A stretch of DNA of 64,000 nucleotides from contig CALGLU010000020.1 in the NCBI GenBank assembly GCA_937959275.1, forward strand, positions 1-64,000, in the 5' to 3' direction. Under the pieces are notes generated by a model. The model did no database searches. It was not told where the DNA came from and saw only the letters and a list, made by a program, of their open reading frames with translations. Made by a program: the position numbers and the translations under genes. The stretch is from an uncultured Saprospiraceae bacterium (GTDB taxonomy: Bacteria > Bacteroidota > Bacteroidia > Chitinophagales > Saprospiraceae). Below are positions 9,197 to 18,328 of this stretch, one piece after another; the stretch's first letter is position 1; the number at the start of each line of letters is the position of its first letter.

Positions 9197-10341
9197 TATT
9201 TAGCTTTTGGTTTTATCATAGTAACTAACTTCATCGTTTCTTGAATTAAAATATCCCAACTATATTTTTTCTTTTCTTCCAAGATATGCTTCTGCATTTG
9301 ATCTTTATCGGTTTGATTGAAATACTTTATAATGGCATCTGCAATATCCGCCGCATGAGGCTGGACGACATAGCCGACTTTCCCATCAGGACATATTTCT
9401 GCGAGACCTCCTACATCTGTGACGATCATTGGCTTATTAAAATGGTAAGCAATTTGTGTCACTCCGCTTTGGGTCGCTGTTTTGTAAGGCTGTACCACAA
9501 GGTCAGCGGCAGAAAAGTAATAGCTCACTTCTGAGTCGGTAATAAATTTTTGAAATTCTATAATCTTATCAGATAATGCATACTGTTTGATGAGGTCTGC
9601 GTAATACTCTTTATCTGCATAATATTCCCCTGCAATAATTAATTTGATATTTTCATTTTTGAATCGCTTATCGCTAAATGCCTCAATCAAGAGATCTAAA
9701 CCTTTGTACTTACGTACAAACCCAAAAAATAAAATGTATCTATAATCAGGCTCTAGTCCAAGCTTGTTAAGCGCGACATCTTTTGGTAAAATATCTCCAA
9801 AACCATCGAACAGTGGATGTGGTGTTAATCGTTTTGGTTTTAGTTGATTAAAGGATTCTATATCATCCAATACCTTTTGCGACATAGCAATAAATCCATC
9901 AATCGGTTTTATGAAATATTTCGTAAATACTGTATCTCCAGGTCGTGATTCATGTGGTATCACATTATCTAAAATACAAACTATTTTAGTGTGTTTGTTT
10001 TTCTTTATTTGTCTGAGGATGGTCCCAAAACAGGGTCCCATAAAGGGCAACCAAAATTTAATGATCACTAAATCTGGCTTTTCATTTTTAATGGAATTGC
10101 CAACAGAGATCCAATTGAAGGGATTGACAGAGTTAATGGTCTGCTTGATATCCAAGTCTGTCGGTGCTGGCTCTTCCGAAAGCTGTGTTTTACCAGGGAA
10201 TAAAAAGTTGGGGTATTGTAAACTGAATGTTTGGATAGTCACTTCATGTCCAGCCTGTTGTAATCCATGAGCTAAGCGCTCATTATAGGCTGCGAGGCCA
10301 CCCCTGTATGGGTGTGAAGTACCAATGATCACAATGTTCAT
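9196..10341 (-). CDS. GT4-like glycosyltransferase of the heptose operon
   Basis: 381 residues, GT-B fold. N-terminal SHPYRGGLAAYNERLAHGL is the acceptor-side glycine-rich loop, and YILFFGFVRKYKGLDLLIEA starts the nucleotide-sugar domain. SGVTQIAYHFNKPMIVTDVG is the donor-binding region of family 4 enzymes. No membrane anchor, so probably peripheral at the inner membrane. It is the first gene of a four-gene minus-strand operon whose other products build GDP-heptose, which suggests (by context only) that it transfers heptose or a sugar next to it into a surface glycan or glycoprotein. Confidence 0.85.
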   Translation of the reverse strand: MNIVIIGTSHPYRGGLAAYNERLAHGLQQAGHEVTIQTFSLQYPNFLFPGKTQLSEEPAPTDLDIKQTINSVNPFNWISVGNSIKNEKPDLVIIKFWLPFMGPCFGTILRQIKKNKHTKIVCILDNVIPHESRPGDTVFTKYFIKPIDGFIAMSQKVLDDIESFNQLKPKRLTPHPLFDGFGDILPKDVALNKLGLEPDYRYILFFGFVRKYKGLDLLIEAFSDKRFKNENIKLIIAGEYYADKEYYADLIKQYALSDKIIEFQKFITDSEVSYYFSAADLVVQPYKTATQSGVTQIAYHFNKPMIVTDVGGLAEICPDGKVGYVVQPHAADIADAIIKYFNQTDKDQMQKHILEEKKKYSWDILIQETMKLVTMIKPKAK

Positions 10342-10412
10342 ATTGTGGTTTGATTTTCAATGCTGATAGAGAGATAGAGAAGTGCTAAAGACAGATTCAC
10401 TGGCACAAAATA

Positions 10413-10814
10413 TTAAAAATGTTCTAGACAGTCGACTGTCGTCATATTCATCAGATTTATATTTTTAAGCTTAGCTAGCTCTGAGCTCGGTACGCTTAAA
10501 AAGAATCGATGTTGTTCAGGGCATACATCGCAGGCACTACATACGATTTCGTAGAATTTCATGTCAATCCGCATATGTAAAACCTTAACATTAGCTTCAT
10601 CAAGAAATCGCTGCATGCCTGCAAACATGCCATCTGTATTCCTATCCTTGGGCAAGTAGTTAGAGAAATCATCAATGCCACATTGACGTTGATCAAAGCC
10701 GACGCAGACCTCTGATTCTTGAGCAGGCGCTTCTGCTTGTTGTGAAGGCGTCGAAGGCTTCTGAGATTGACATGAAGCGACAAGGACTAAGAATAGTAAA
10801 TAAACAAATTTCAT
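10413..10814 (-). CDS. Small Cys-rich lipoprotein of unknown function
   Basis: 133 residues from the ATG at 10814. A longer reading frame extends upstream into the 3' end of the porin gene, but this ATG gives a perfect lipoprotein signal (FVYLLFLVLVASC, lipobox VASC), so it is preferred. The mature part begins with a Pro/Gln/Ser/Ala-rich linker. A compact domain follows with six more cysteines after the lipid Cys, including CSACDVCPE. I do not recognise the family. Start lies 13 bp after the porin stop, so the two are probably co-transcribed. Confidence 0.7.
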   Translation of the reverse strand: MKFVYLLFLVLVASCQSQKPSTPSQQAEAPAQESEVCVGFDQRQCGIDDFSNYLPKDRNTDGMFAGMQRFLDEANVKVLHMRIDMKFYEIVCSACDVCPEQHRFFLSVPSSELAKLKNINLMNMTTVDCLEHF

Positions 10815-10827
10815 TTGTGCAAATATT

Positions 10828-12726
10828 TTAGTTGAACATTGTCCAGGCAACGCCAAATCGTAACCGATAATCAAAGATAGGGTAGGGGTTGACCAGCTGG
10901 TAGACATCTTTAGTGATCAATTGGCTTAGGTTTTCAGCTCGTAAAAAAGCTCGAAAGGTATCTACTTTAAACGATAGGTACACATCTGCTTGGTAAAAAA
11001 ACGGATCCTTTTGTGTGGTTTCATTCTGATAGTAAAAGGCACCATGGACAGGAGAATAGTTGCTTAACACATAGGATTCGACAGTTTTTAGTCTAAAGCC
11101 TAGTCTGGCGAGCATACGTTTCTTAAAAATATAATCCTCAAAATAGAGCTCTTGTTCTGTTAAAAATTGTGGCAAATTGAAAATGGACTCACTGAGTGTT
11201 TGTAAGCCTATTTGGTTTTTAAAATGAATAAATTTGAATTGATGATGAGTGTTGGCATATAACTGGCTAATAAATACTGTACCATTGAACTGGATAGGCT
11301 TAAAGGTTTGATCAAAGTAAATAGGATTTGTCAATGCAGATTGGCTCACTTCGAGTTGTACACCATAGTCTGGAAATCCCAATGTCGCTGAAAGCTTATT
11401 TTCAAGTGGTTGGCTGAAGTCGTTGTCCCAAATAGTTAGTTGATTAATAAAGGCTTGCTGCTGAATGAGCGATGGTCTATATCGTTTAAACATGCCATTG
11501 ACTTGGAAGTCAATTTTTGAGGATATCTCTAGGTCAGCATGCCCATCAATGGTAAACTCTCCAATGTTTTCACCAATGCCCAAATACCCATTTGCATGTA
11601 CCGATACCGTTTGGGTTGGTCTGAAATCAACCGTACCTAATAAGCTGATGTCATGTACAGACTGACCTGTTGGTTCCTGATCAATATTATAATAGCTATA
11701 ATTAATACCAGCCTGCAGATGTATGGATTTAATGTCAAGATCCCCCCAAAGCGAAGTTTCCCATTTTCTATAGGTGATAAACGATCGAATCCCGCGGTCT
11801 TCTACCCATAAATCGCCATAAAAGTCGCGATTGGCCAGTGCCTCATCTACAAATTTAAATGAAGCCCTTTTGTGTGCAATCTCATGTCGAAATCGAATAC
11901 CTTCATATTTCTTAAGTGTGAAATAATTATTCAAGGCAAAGTCTTGATCAGCTTGTCGCGTTTCTGCATTTTCAATGACTGTAGGTATCAATGTTCTAAG
12001 GTTAAAATTCTCTTCTTGGAACAAAGTGTCTGTGCTAACGCCACCATTATGGGTTTCATTATTAGCATTTGTGACGACTGTAAAAATCATATCACGATTG
12101 GGGTAGGACTTCCAAAGGCTAATGCCAAGATTTGTGGTCCGCGTATTCTGTGATTCGTATCGGCCTTCCTGTATGACTCGCTGGTAATCGATCGTCAGCT
12201 GTAAGTCATTTTTAAAAGGTCGACTAAATTGAGTTTTTATGAGGAAGTTGGTCTGCGAGGAACCTGGTGAAAAAAACAAGTTGGACACAGCTTTTTCAGA
12301 ATCGATTTGTTGAAAATGTTGACGATCGAGTCTGAATAAGTCAAATTGATGATAACCAAAATCAAGGCCGTTAGTCTGCCTTTCTGATTGGTGAAAAAGA
12401 TGTCTAGTTGAGGAAGCTAAATTGCCTAGGGTTTGGCTGAAGAGGCGACCAGATTCTGCTGGACTGTATAGATGGAATTGATTTAATACTGTATCTGCCT
12501 GAATGATTTTTTTGTTTAGATCATCTAGATAGAATTCTTTGATGGTGGTGGTATCTGGGGCTTCGGGTGGAGCTGTGAGTTGACGAGAGCGATTGCCACC
12601 ACTGGTATTGCCGCCACCTGAAAAATCAGGGATTTGGCTGGATGCATTTTGTAAGACAAACAGGAGTATAAAACAGATGATATAGGTATTCCGTATCGGA
12701 AACAAATTGTTAAGATTTAGGTACAA
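10828..12726 (-). CDS. Putative outer-membrane porin (Porin_10-like)
   Basis: 632 residues with a signal peptide (about 14-31, IICFILLFVLQNASSQ) and a short Gly/Asn/Pro linker. The rest alternates hydrophobic and polar residues as amphipathic beta strands, ending in RLRFGVAWTMFN. Segments such as LFFSPGSSQTNFLIKTQFS and FTVVTNANNETHNGG resemble the putative porin family of Bacteroidota. No TonB box, plug domain or carboxypeptidase-like repeat is visible, so it is not a TonB-dependent receptor. Substrate unknown. Leads a two-gene unit with the lipoprotein gene. Confidence 0.75.
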   Translation of the reverse strand: MYLNLNNLFPIRNTYIICFILLFVLQNASSQIPDFSGGGNTSGGNRSRQLTAPPEAPDTTTIKEFYLDDLNKKIIQADTVLNQFHLYSPAESGRLFSQTLGNLASSTRHLFHQSERQTNGLDFGYHQFDLFRLDRQHFQQIDSEKAVSNLFFSPGSSQTNFLIKTQFSRPFKNDLQLTIDYQRVIQEGRYESQNTRTTNLGISLWKSYPNRDMIFTVVTNANNETHNGGVSTDTLFQEENFNLRTLIPTVIENAETRQADQDFALNNYFTLKKYEGIRFRHEIAHKRASFKFVDEALANRDFYGDLWVEDRGIRSFITYRKWETSLWGDLDIKSIHLQAGINYSYYNIDQEPTGQSVHDISLLGTVDFRPTQTVSVHANGYLGIGENIGEFTIDGHADLEISSKIDFQVNGMFKRYRPSLIQQQAFINQLTIWDNDFSQPLENKLSATLGFPDYGVQLEVSQSALTNPIYFDQTFKPIQFNGTVFISQLYANTHHQFKFIHFKNQIGLQTLSESIFNLPQFLTEQELYFEDYIFKKRMLARLGFRLKTVESYVLSNYSPVHGAFYYQNETTQKDPFFYQADVYLSFKVDTFRAFLRAENLSQLITKDVYQLVNPYPIFDYRLRFGVAWTMFN

Positions 12727-12856
12727 TCATGAATTTGGTATTAAAACGTATATGCAAAGTTAAAAATGTCATTGAGATCATTTTTTAATTCAATTCATTT
12801 CCATTTAATGAGTGAATAACGGATCGGGCAGGGGAGTCACGACATATCATGCCATA

Positions 12857-13327
12857 TTATGAGCCGGATTTTATTTTGAATAATCGCTCATCTAAGTCCA
12901 ACTTTTTCTTTTTCTTTTTCTTTAGCGTTGTAAAATTCTTGTGTTTAGGGTTAATTAGAACATTAAATTCATTTGTAGTTATTATAGAGGGCACCTTTAT
13001 GGCTAATGATTTACTACTATAGATCCACTCTTGTCCAGCTTCCTTAAACTTATATTCCGCATCTCTTAATTTCCTTATTCTATTAAATTTTGAAATTGAG
13101 AAACTTTGTATTTGATCTTTATCTAATTCTAACTCCAGTAATTCAAGATTTTGTGGAACAGTTAATCCGTCAAAATGCACCAGAATTTCAAGAATTGCTA
13201 ATGAGGTATTCTCTGAGCAATATAAGAGAGGAGTTCCTTTAAAATTCCATCTTCCTCCATATAATTTTGCACCAGTTCCTGAAATGTCGTCCACATATTC
13301 AGATGTGGAAATCCGATATAATTTCAT
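12857..13327 (-). CDS. RES-domain toxin (NAD-degrading) of an Xre-RES pair
   Basis: 156 residues. N-terminal LYRISTSEYVDDISGTGA and GGRWNFKG, YCSENTSLAILEILVH, and a later VPSIITTNEFN supply the Arg, Glu and Ser that name the RES fold. Members characterised in other bacteria degrade NAD+. The gene starts 5 bp after the antitoxin stop. A lysine tract near the C-terminus is encoded by a CTTTTT hexamer repeat (12902-12923) whose copy number could change without shifting frame. Length is typical. Confidence 0.9.
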   Translation of the reverse strand: MKLYRISTSEYVDDISGTGAKLYGGRWNFKGTPLLYCSENTSLAILEILVHFDGLTVPQNLELLELELDKDQIQSFSISKFNRIRKLRDAEYKFKEAGQEWIYSSKSLAIKVPSIITTNEFNVLINPKHKNFTTLKKKKKKKLDLDERLFKIKSGS

Positions 13328-13332
13328 GTGGC

Positions 13333-13737
13333 TTAGCTGTAAACACCATGTTCAATTCTCCCAATGACGTCTTCAATCATTTCTATTCCTATTGAAGTAT
13401 CCATAATATCTATAGGTTTGTTTTCGTCAAGCACCTTGTTTGAAGTCCTAATCCATGTTTTAAACTTTTCTTTACCAAACAATTTGTAACCTTTGTCGAA
13501 TAGTTCAATTATTTGAATTAAGTGAGATGTTATCTCTTTGTTGAGATTGTGGTTAGAAGGATATCTAAATAATTGCCTTTGTGAAATTGGCAGGATCGCA
13601 CTAAGTTCTTTATCTGAAAGTGAGGTAAACTTTTGTATTGACTCAATATACTTGGTTTGTATTCCTTTTCGGGCAATGGCAATCAAGTCTGTTCTTTGAG
13701 TTATTTCTTCCGCTTGAAATAATGATTGCAATGTCAT
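13333..13737 (-). CDS. Xre/MbcA/ParS-type antitoxin
   Basis: 134 residues. The N-terminal half contains a helix-turn-helix-like region (SDKELSAILPISQRQLFRYP). The C-terminal half is the toxin-binding domain once called DUF2384 (FDKGYKLFGKEKFKTWIRT, then the conserved GVYS terminus that contacts the RES active site in known pairs). It lies immediately upstream of the RES toxin, in the order expected for this type II system, and probably represses its own promoter through the repeats just upstream. Confidence 0.9.
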   Translation of the reverse strand: MTLQSLFQAEEITQRTDLIAIARKGIQTKYIESIQKFTSLSDKELSAILPISQRQLFRYPSNHNLNKEITSHLIQIIELFDKGYKLFGKEKFKTWIRTSNKVLDENKPIDIMDTSIGIEMIEDVIGRIEHGVYS

Positions 13738-13741
13738 ATTT

Positions 13742-13774
13742 TGTCATTTGACATAAATATACTGACATTTGACA
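13742..13774. promoter_or_regulatory. Candidate operator of the Xre-RES operon
   Basis: CATTTGACA occurs at 13745-13753 and again at 13766-13774, 21 bp apart (two helical turns, same DNA face). The first copy is also one half of a perfect palindrome TGTCA-TT-TGACA (13742-13753). It begins five bases upstream of the antitoxin ATG. Autoregulation through paired repeats is known for Xre-RES systems; the assignment here is inferred. Confidence 0.65.
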
Positions 13775-13963
13775 GGCAATGCAAGTTTTGACTCTATCTG
13801 ACTCATACCAAGCGAATTGGTTGAACCTTCGGTTTGGGAGCATGAAAGAGCGGATCCAGATCGCCCTTAAGAATAAGTTGAGGCATAGTTTTTGCATTTT
13901 TAGCTGTTAAACGTACTCCCTTATGGTATTTATTTGTCTAAATCAGGCATTAGGTCAGGGATC

Positions 13964-16705
13964 ATGAAGTATTTCGCACATATATTATTACTAAGTATTT
14001 CTTTGATATGTCTAGTCACCTTAGCTGGATATGGTCAGGCAATACCCCTAACAGAACAACAAGCAAGGGAGGAATTGGAGAAACGAGGCATTTCTGAAGA
14101 GGAGGTACTAGAGGCACTCGCTAAAGAAGGTATCCAATTAGATCACGTCAATAATGTGCAGGATCTAACACCTCAAGAGCTGCAAAGCCTTCAAAATATA
14201 ATCAATGGGCTGGAAGTAAAACATTTACAAGAAAAAGCGATACCTCTAACACCATCGAATATTGAAGATAATGATCAAGAGACTAAACCTATACGAATAG
14301 ATAGACCTGATACAATCAAGCTTGATTCTTTAGATTTTGCAGACAATCTTATAGGACTTGAAGAGGATCGACTTATATACGGACAATCTATTTTCACCAA
14401 TGGAAGTATTCAGGTGTTTCAAAATAGTGCGGATATAAAACTTCCAGATAACTATATTTTGGGTGTTGGAGATGAACTATCAGTATCTATTTTTGGCCGA
14501 TCTCAGTTTGAAGAAAAGTATGAAATCCGGACAGATGGGTATATCAGAATTCTAGATGGAAATAGAAGGTTGCTATTGAAGGGCTCTACACTAGGGAGTG
14601 CAAAAGAGAAATTATTCAAAGCATTTTCTAATTACTATAGTTTTAAATCAGGTGAATTTGAAGTCGCACTTTCTTTCCAACGGACAGTCAATGTGGGCAT
14701 TTATGGGGAAGTCAAACAAGTAGGGAATTACCAATTACTCGCATTTAATAATGTTATTAATGCCTTGGTCGCAGCTGGAGGGCCGAATGAAATAGGTACG
14801 CTCCGAAAAATCCAATTATTGAAATCGGAAGGCGGTGTACAGGCAATCGATGTCTATGAATACATGACAAAGCCGCAAATGTCTGAGGCTTATTTTATGG
14901 AGGATAATGATGTGATACATGTGCCAGTCCAAGGGAATATCATTCGGATAGAAGGTGCCGTAAAGCGACCAATGAAATATGAGCTTTTAAATACGGAAGG
15001 CTTAACAGAATTGTTGAAGTATGCAGGCGGACTCAAAGAAGATGCTTATCGCAAAACATTTGCAGTGTTTCGGTTTGTTGATGATGAGTTAGTCAAGTTG
15101 GATATCCCTTATGCTGATCTAATTAGCCAGAATCAGTCATTTAATTTATTTGATGGTGATAGAGTTGTCGTAGAATCTATTGATTCAGAACTTAGAAAAT
15201 TCGTCAATGTCCAAGGAGAAGTCGTTAACGAGGGTGAGTTTGAAAGAAGGGCGAATATGCGAGTCAGTGACCTGATCCAACTGGCTGGGCTTAGAACGGA
15301 GTCGTATACGGCAAAGGCTCTGATTGTCCGGACAAATAATGATAGCACAAAAAGTTTTAAATGGATCAATATTGAAAACATCCTATCTAATCCCGCTAGT
15401 CCAGATAATTTTTTACTGCGAGATCGGGATAATCTAACCATTTGGAATAGAGCACGATTCACGGATCAAAAACAATTTACAATTCAAGGCGCTGTTCGTA
15501 ATGTGGGCGAATTTGAGTATGATGAAAGTAAAAATTTGAGGGTTCTCGATGCTATTTTTATGGCGGGTGGCAAGAAGAGTGATGCGGGAAATATTGCTAT
15601 GATCTATAGACGTGATCCCTTAGTACCTAATTCTATGGAGTACTTAAAAGTAAATCTACAAGACATAGAGGCTAACCCGAATTCGGATCAAAACATAGTG
15701 CTCCAAGGATTTGATATTGTCGAGTTGATGTCAAGAAATCAATTTGAAGAAGAGCAATTCATCAGTATTCAAGGAGCTGTGAATAAACCAGGCGACTTCT
15801 CGTATGGTAAAAATATGACCGTGGCTGATGCCTTAATACTTGGGCATGGATTGAAGTTAGGGGCAGCTACAAATAATATTGAAGTGTCTAGATTGGTCTT
15901 CATGGACAACAAACCGACAAAGACAGTAGTTGCAAGATTGAATATCGACAGCAATTATCAATTTGATGAAAATTCTGAAGCTAATTATGCATTAGAGCCC
16001 TACGATAATATTTATATCCGGTTTGTACCAGAGTTTGAATTTCAAAAAGAAGTAGTCCTCGATGGAGAGGTGAAATTTCCTGGGACCTATTCGATATTGA
16101 GTGCGAATGAAACGATTTTGGATGTTGTAGAACGAGCAGGTGGCTTGACTGATGAAGCCTTTGCTGACGGAGCAAAATTATATCGTGCCGAAGATTCACT
16201 TGGATTTATCGTCTTGCGGCTTGAAGAAGTAATGACGAATAGGATGTCGAAGTACAACTATATATTGAAAAATCAGGATGTCATTTCTGTTCCTAAAAAG
16301 CAGGACTTTGTAACGATATCGGGCTCCACTCGTGTTCATGAAGTCTTAGATAGTACCATCATTGGAGTCAATAATGAAATTCAAGTTGCTTACCACGAAG
16401 GCAAGAATGCGCTGTTTTATATCGACTACTATGCTGGTGGCCTGGATACAGAAGCGAAGAAGAATCTAATCTTTGTTAAACATCCGAATGGTGAAGTCAA
16501 GAAGACTCGTAATCGATTTCCATTTGGCTTTAGATATCCTGAAGTGAAACGAGGATCTCATATCAAAGTCAGATCAAAATCAGACTTAGAACAAATGAAG
16601 GATGATGAGCAGGCAGATGTAAACTGGACCAAGGTGCTCGGTGATTCTGTAGCACAAGCAATGTCAATTCTGACGCTTATATTACTTATTCAGCGATTGG
16701 ATTAG
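13964..16705 (+). CDS. Multi-SLBB polysaccharide export protein (Wza-like)
   Basis: 913 residues from the ATG at 13964; an upstream TTG at 13934 would add a poor N-terminal extension before the signal peptide (FAHILLLSISLICLVTLAGYGQ). The first mature segment is charged and helical (QAREELEKRGISEEEVLEAL). A polysaccharide export domain follows at about 155-250 (LGVGDELSVSIFG), then about six SLBB modules, recognisable by repeats like VQGEVVNEGEF, IQGAVRNVGEF and LDGEVKFPGTY. The C-terminus has a hydrophobic stretch (SMILTLILL-like, MSILTLILLIQ) that may span the outer membrane. It probably forms the outer-membrane channel for capsule or exopolysaccharide. No Wzc-type kinase gene is adjacent. 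Confidence 0.9.
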   Translation: MKYFAHILLLSISLICLVTLAGYGQAIPLTEQQAREELEKRGISEEEVLEALAKEGIQLDHVNNVQDLTPQELQSLQNIINGLEVKHLQEKAIPLTPSNIEDNDQETKPIRIDRPDTIKLDSLDFADNLIGLEEDRLIYGQSIFTNGSIQVFQNSADIKLPDNYILGVGDELSVSIFGRSQFEEKYEIRTDGYIRILDGNRRLLLKGSTLGSAKEKLFKAFSNYYSFKSGEFEVALSFQRTVNVGIYGEVKQVGNYQLLAFNNVINALVAAGGPNEIGTLRKIQLLKSEGGVQAIDVYEYMTKPQMSEAYFMEDNDVIHVPVQGNIIRIEGAVKRPMKYELLNTEGLTELLKYAGGLKEDAYRKTFAVFRFVDDELVKLDIPYADLISQNQSFNLFDGDRVVVESIDSELRKFVNVQGEVVNEGEFERRANMRVSDLIQLAGLRTESYTAKALIVRTNNDSTKSFKWINIENILSNPASPDNFLLRDRDNLTIWNRARFTDQKQFTIQGAVRNVGEFEYDESKNLRVLDAIFMAGGKKSDAGNIAMIYRRDPLVPNSMEYLKVNLQDIEANPNSDQNIVLQGFDIVELMSRNQFEEEQFISIQGAVNKPGDFSYGKNMTVADALILGHGLKLGAATNNIEVSRLVFMDNKPTKTVVARLNIDSNYQFDENSEANYALEPYDNIYIRFVPEFEFQKEVVLDGEVKFPGTYSILSANETILDVVERAGGLTDEAFADGAKLYRAEDSLGFIVLRLEEVMTNRMSKYNYILKNQDVISVPKKQDFVTISGSTRVHEVLDSTIIGVNNEIQVAYHEGKNALFYIDYYAGGLDTEAKKNLIFVKHPNGEVKKTRNRFPFGFRYPEVKRGSHIKVRSKSDLEQMKDDEQADVNWTKVLGDSVAQAMSILTLILLIQRLD

Positions 16706-17019
16706 GAAATTCCAGCCTTCTTATGTGTCTTGTATGAGAGATGCAAACTTTTATGCCTTATGTCTTATTTTGGTTTCACTTTCCTTACGTCTCAGCGTCT
16801 ACGATAAGCTAAAGTCAATATTTACTTTGGCAGCTTAATATTGTGCTAAGTATATACTAGCTAGCCGATTTAAGGCTAGGTCTAGTAGTCAACTTATGTG
16901 TCTTGTGCAAGAGGCATAGGTCTTATGTGCCTAATGTGTTTCCCTAATTCCTAAGATTAACTATTTGATAAGTCATGTCTACTTCATACTCGACAATAAA
17001 CAATCAATACTCAAAAGTG
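16706..17019. other. Gene-free gap with short repeats and hairpins
   Basis: No credible gene. A 14 bp word, CTTATGTGTCTTGT, occurs at 16720-16733 and 16893-16906, surrounded by further CTTATGT-like words. Two hairpins are visible: TAAGCT...AGCTTA around 16806-16836, and TACTAGCTAGCC paired with GGCTAGGTCTAGTA at 16855-16887. It lies between convergent genes, so the hairpins may help terminate transcription, though neither has a T run. Confidence 0.5.
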
Positions 17020-18225
17020 CTAATCAATAATTGCCTTCACACCAGGCAATGTTTTCCCTTCCAAATATTCCAACATAGCGCCACCACCAGTTGAGATAAA
17101 ACTAACCTTATCTCCAAGCCCAGCTTTATTGATCGCTGCCACAGAATCTCCACCACCAATTAAACTGTAAGCACCATATGCTGTTGCTTTAGCGACTGCA
17201 TGGGCGATGGCGTTAGTGCCATGTGCAAAGTTCTCAAACTCAAACACACCTTGAGGTCCATTCCAAAGTATAGTTTTAGACTGTTGGATAACCTCGGCAA
17301 ATGCCACCCGCGTATCAGGTCCAATATCCAAGCCTTCCCATCCATCAGGAATCTCTCCAGTCGGGACAATTTGTGTCTTCGCATCATTGCTAAATTTGTC
17401 AGCGATCACTGTATCAGTAGGAAGATATATGTCAACATTATTGGCTTTAGCTTTTGCGACTATCTCATTAGCCAAGTCCAAGTATTCATCTTCGCACAAC
17501 GATTCTCCAATTTTTCCTCCCTTGGCTTTTGCAAAAGTATAGGCCATGCCACCACCTATTATGATGTTTTGACACAGCTCAGTCAAGCGCTCCAGTAATT
17601 GTATTTTATCAGACACTTTTGCACCTCCGAGGATTGCTGTTAAGGGACGTTCAGGACTGTTCAAGACACGATCTGCATTTGCTAGTTCAGTCTTCATTAA
17701 TAAACCAAAGCCTTTTTCTTCTGGTTTGAAATGACTGGCAACCACTGTAGTAGAGGCATGTGCTCTGTGTGCCGTTCCGAAAGCATCATTGATAAAAATG
17801 TCTCCACATTGCGACAAGCCAGCTGCAAATATCTCTTCACCTTTCGATTCTTCCTTGTGAAATCGAGTATTTTCTAGGAGGAGTACTTGTCCTGGATTCA
17901 ATAAAAAGGATTTACTCTTCGCTTCTGCTCCAAAACAATTACTTGCGAATTGAACATCGACACCAAGAAGTTTTGAAAGATGAGGCACCACATGCTTCAA
18001 TGTGTATTTGTTAACATTGACAGATCCATCTTCTTTTAATTTTTTCTGAGGTCGACCTAGATGAGACATCAGAATAACGGCGCCCCCTTTGCTCAGGATA
18101 TGCTGAATCGTTGGGATAGCTTTTTGAATTCTTGTGTCATCTGTTATCTCGTGCTTGTCATTCAGTGGCACATTAAAGTCGACTCTGACAAGAGCTCTTT
18201 TATTATTAAAGTCAAATTGATCCAT
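17020..18225 (-). CDS. pgk: Phosphoglycerate kinase
   Basis: 401 residues, cytosolic glycolytic enzyme that transfers phosphate from 1,3-bisphosphoglycerate to ADP. Hallmarks are RALVRVDFNVPLN near the N-terminus, LMSHLGRPQKKL, NDAFGTAHRAHAS, LGGAKVSDKI and the C-terminal GGGDSVAAI and STGGGAMLEYLEG. The ATG at 18225 is chosen because it places RVDFNVPL at the normal distance and gives family-typical length. An upstream in-frame ATG lies inside the gap terminator hairpin. Follows gap in the same direction. Confidence 0.97.
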   Translation of the reverse strand: MDQFDFNNKRALVRVDFNVPLNDKHEITDDTRIQKAIPTIQHILSKGGAVILMSHLGRPQKKLKEDGSVNVNKYTLKHVVPHLSKLLGVDVQFASNCFGAEAKSKSFLLNPGQVLLLENTRFHKEESKGEEIFAAGLSQCGDIFINDAFGTAHRAHASTTVVASHFKPEEKGFGLLMKTELANADRVLNSPERPLTAILGGAKVSDKIQLLERLTELCQNIIIGGGMAYTFAKAKGGKIGESLCEDEYLDLANEIVAKAKANNVDIYLPTDTVIADKFSNDAKTQIVPTGEIPDGWEGLDIGPDTRVAFAEVIQQSKTILWNGPQGVFEFENFAHGTNAIAHAVAKATAYGAYSLIGGGDSVAAINKAGLGDKVSFISTGGGAMLEYLEGKTLPGVKAIID

Positions 18226-18262
18226 AATTAAAGATTTAGGAGGGTTAATACATATCAAAACT

Positions 18263-18298
18263 AAAAAAACCTGCAAGTTCTCATGGTGTTGCAGGTTT
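18263..18298 (-). terminator. Rho-independent terminator of gap
   Basis: Perfect 10 bp inverted repeat (AAACCTGCAA at 18267-18276 and TTGCAGGTTT at 18289-18298, 12-base loop). Read on the minus strand it is followed by a run of seven T (18269-18263). It starts 31 bp after the gap stop codon and precedes pgk. Confidence 0.85.
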
Positions 18299-18328
18299 AT
18301 ATTTCATAATTTATTGGAGGCTAAACGC

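Noticed and set aside
10815-10907. Upstream start for the small lipoprotein gene
   Set aside because: It overlaps the porin 3' end and buries the lipobox at residue 46. The ATG at 10814 gives a normal lipoprotein signal.
13643-13897. 84-codon minus-strand frame over the antitoxin promoter
   Set aside because: Overlaps the antitoxin gene in another frame and the operator repeats; no recognisable domain.
18226-18276. Upstream start for pgk adding 17 residues
   Set aside because: The extension lies within the gap terminator hairpin and does not align with the PGK N-terminus.
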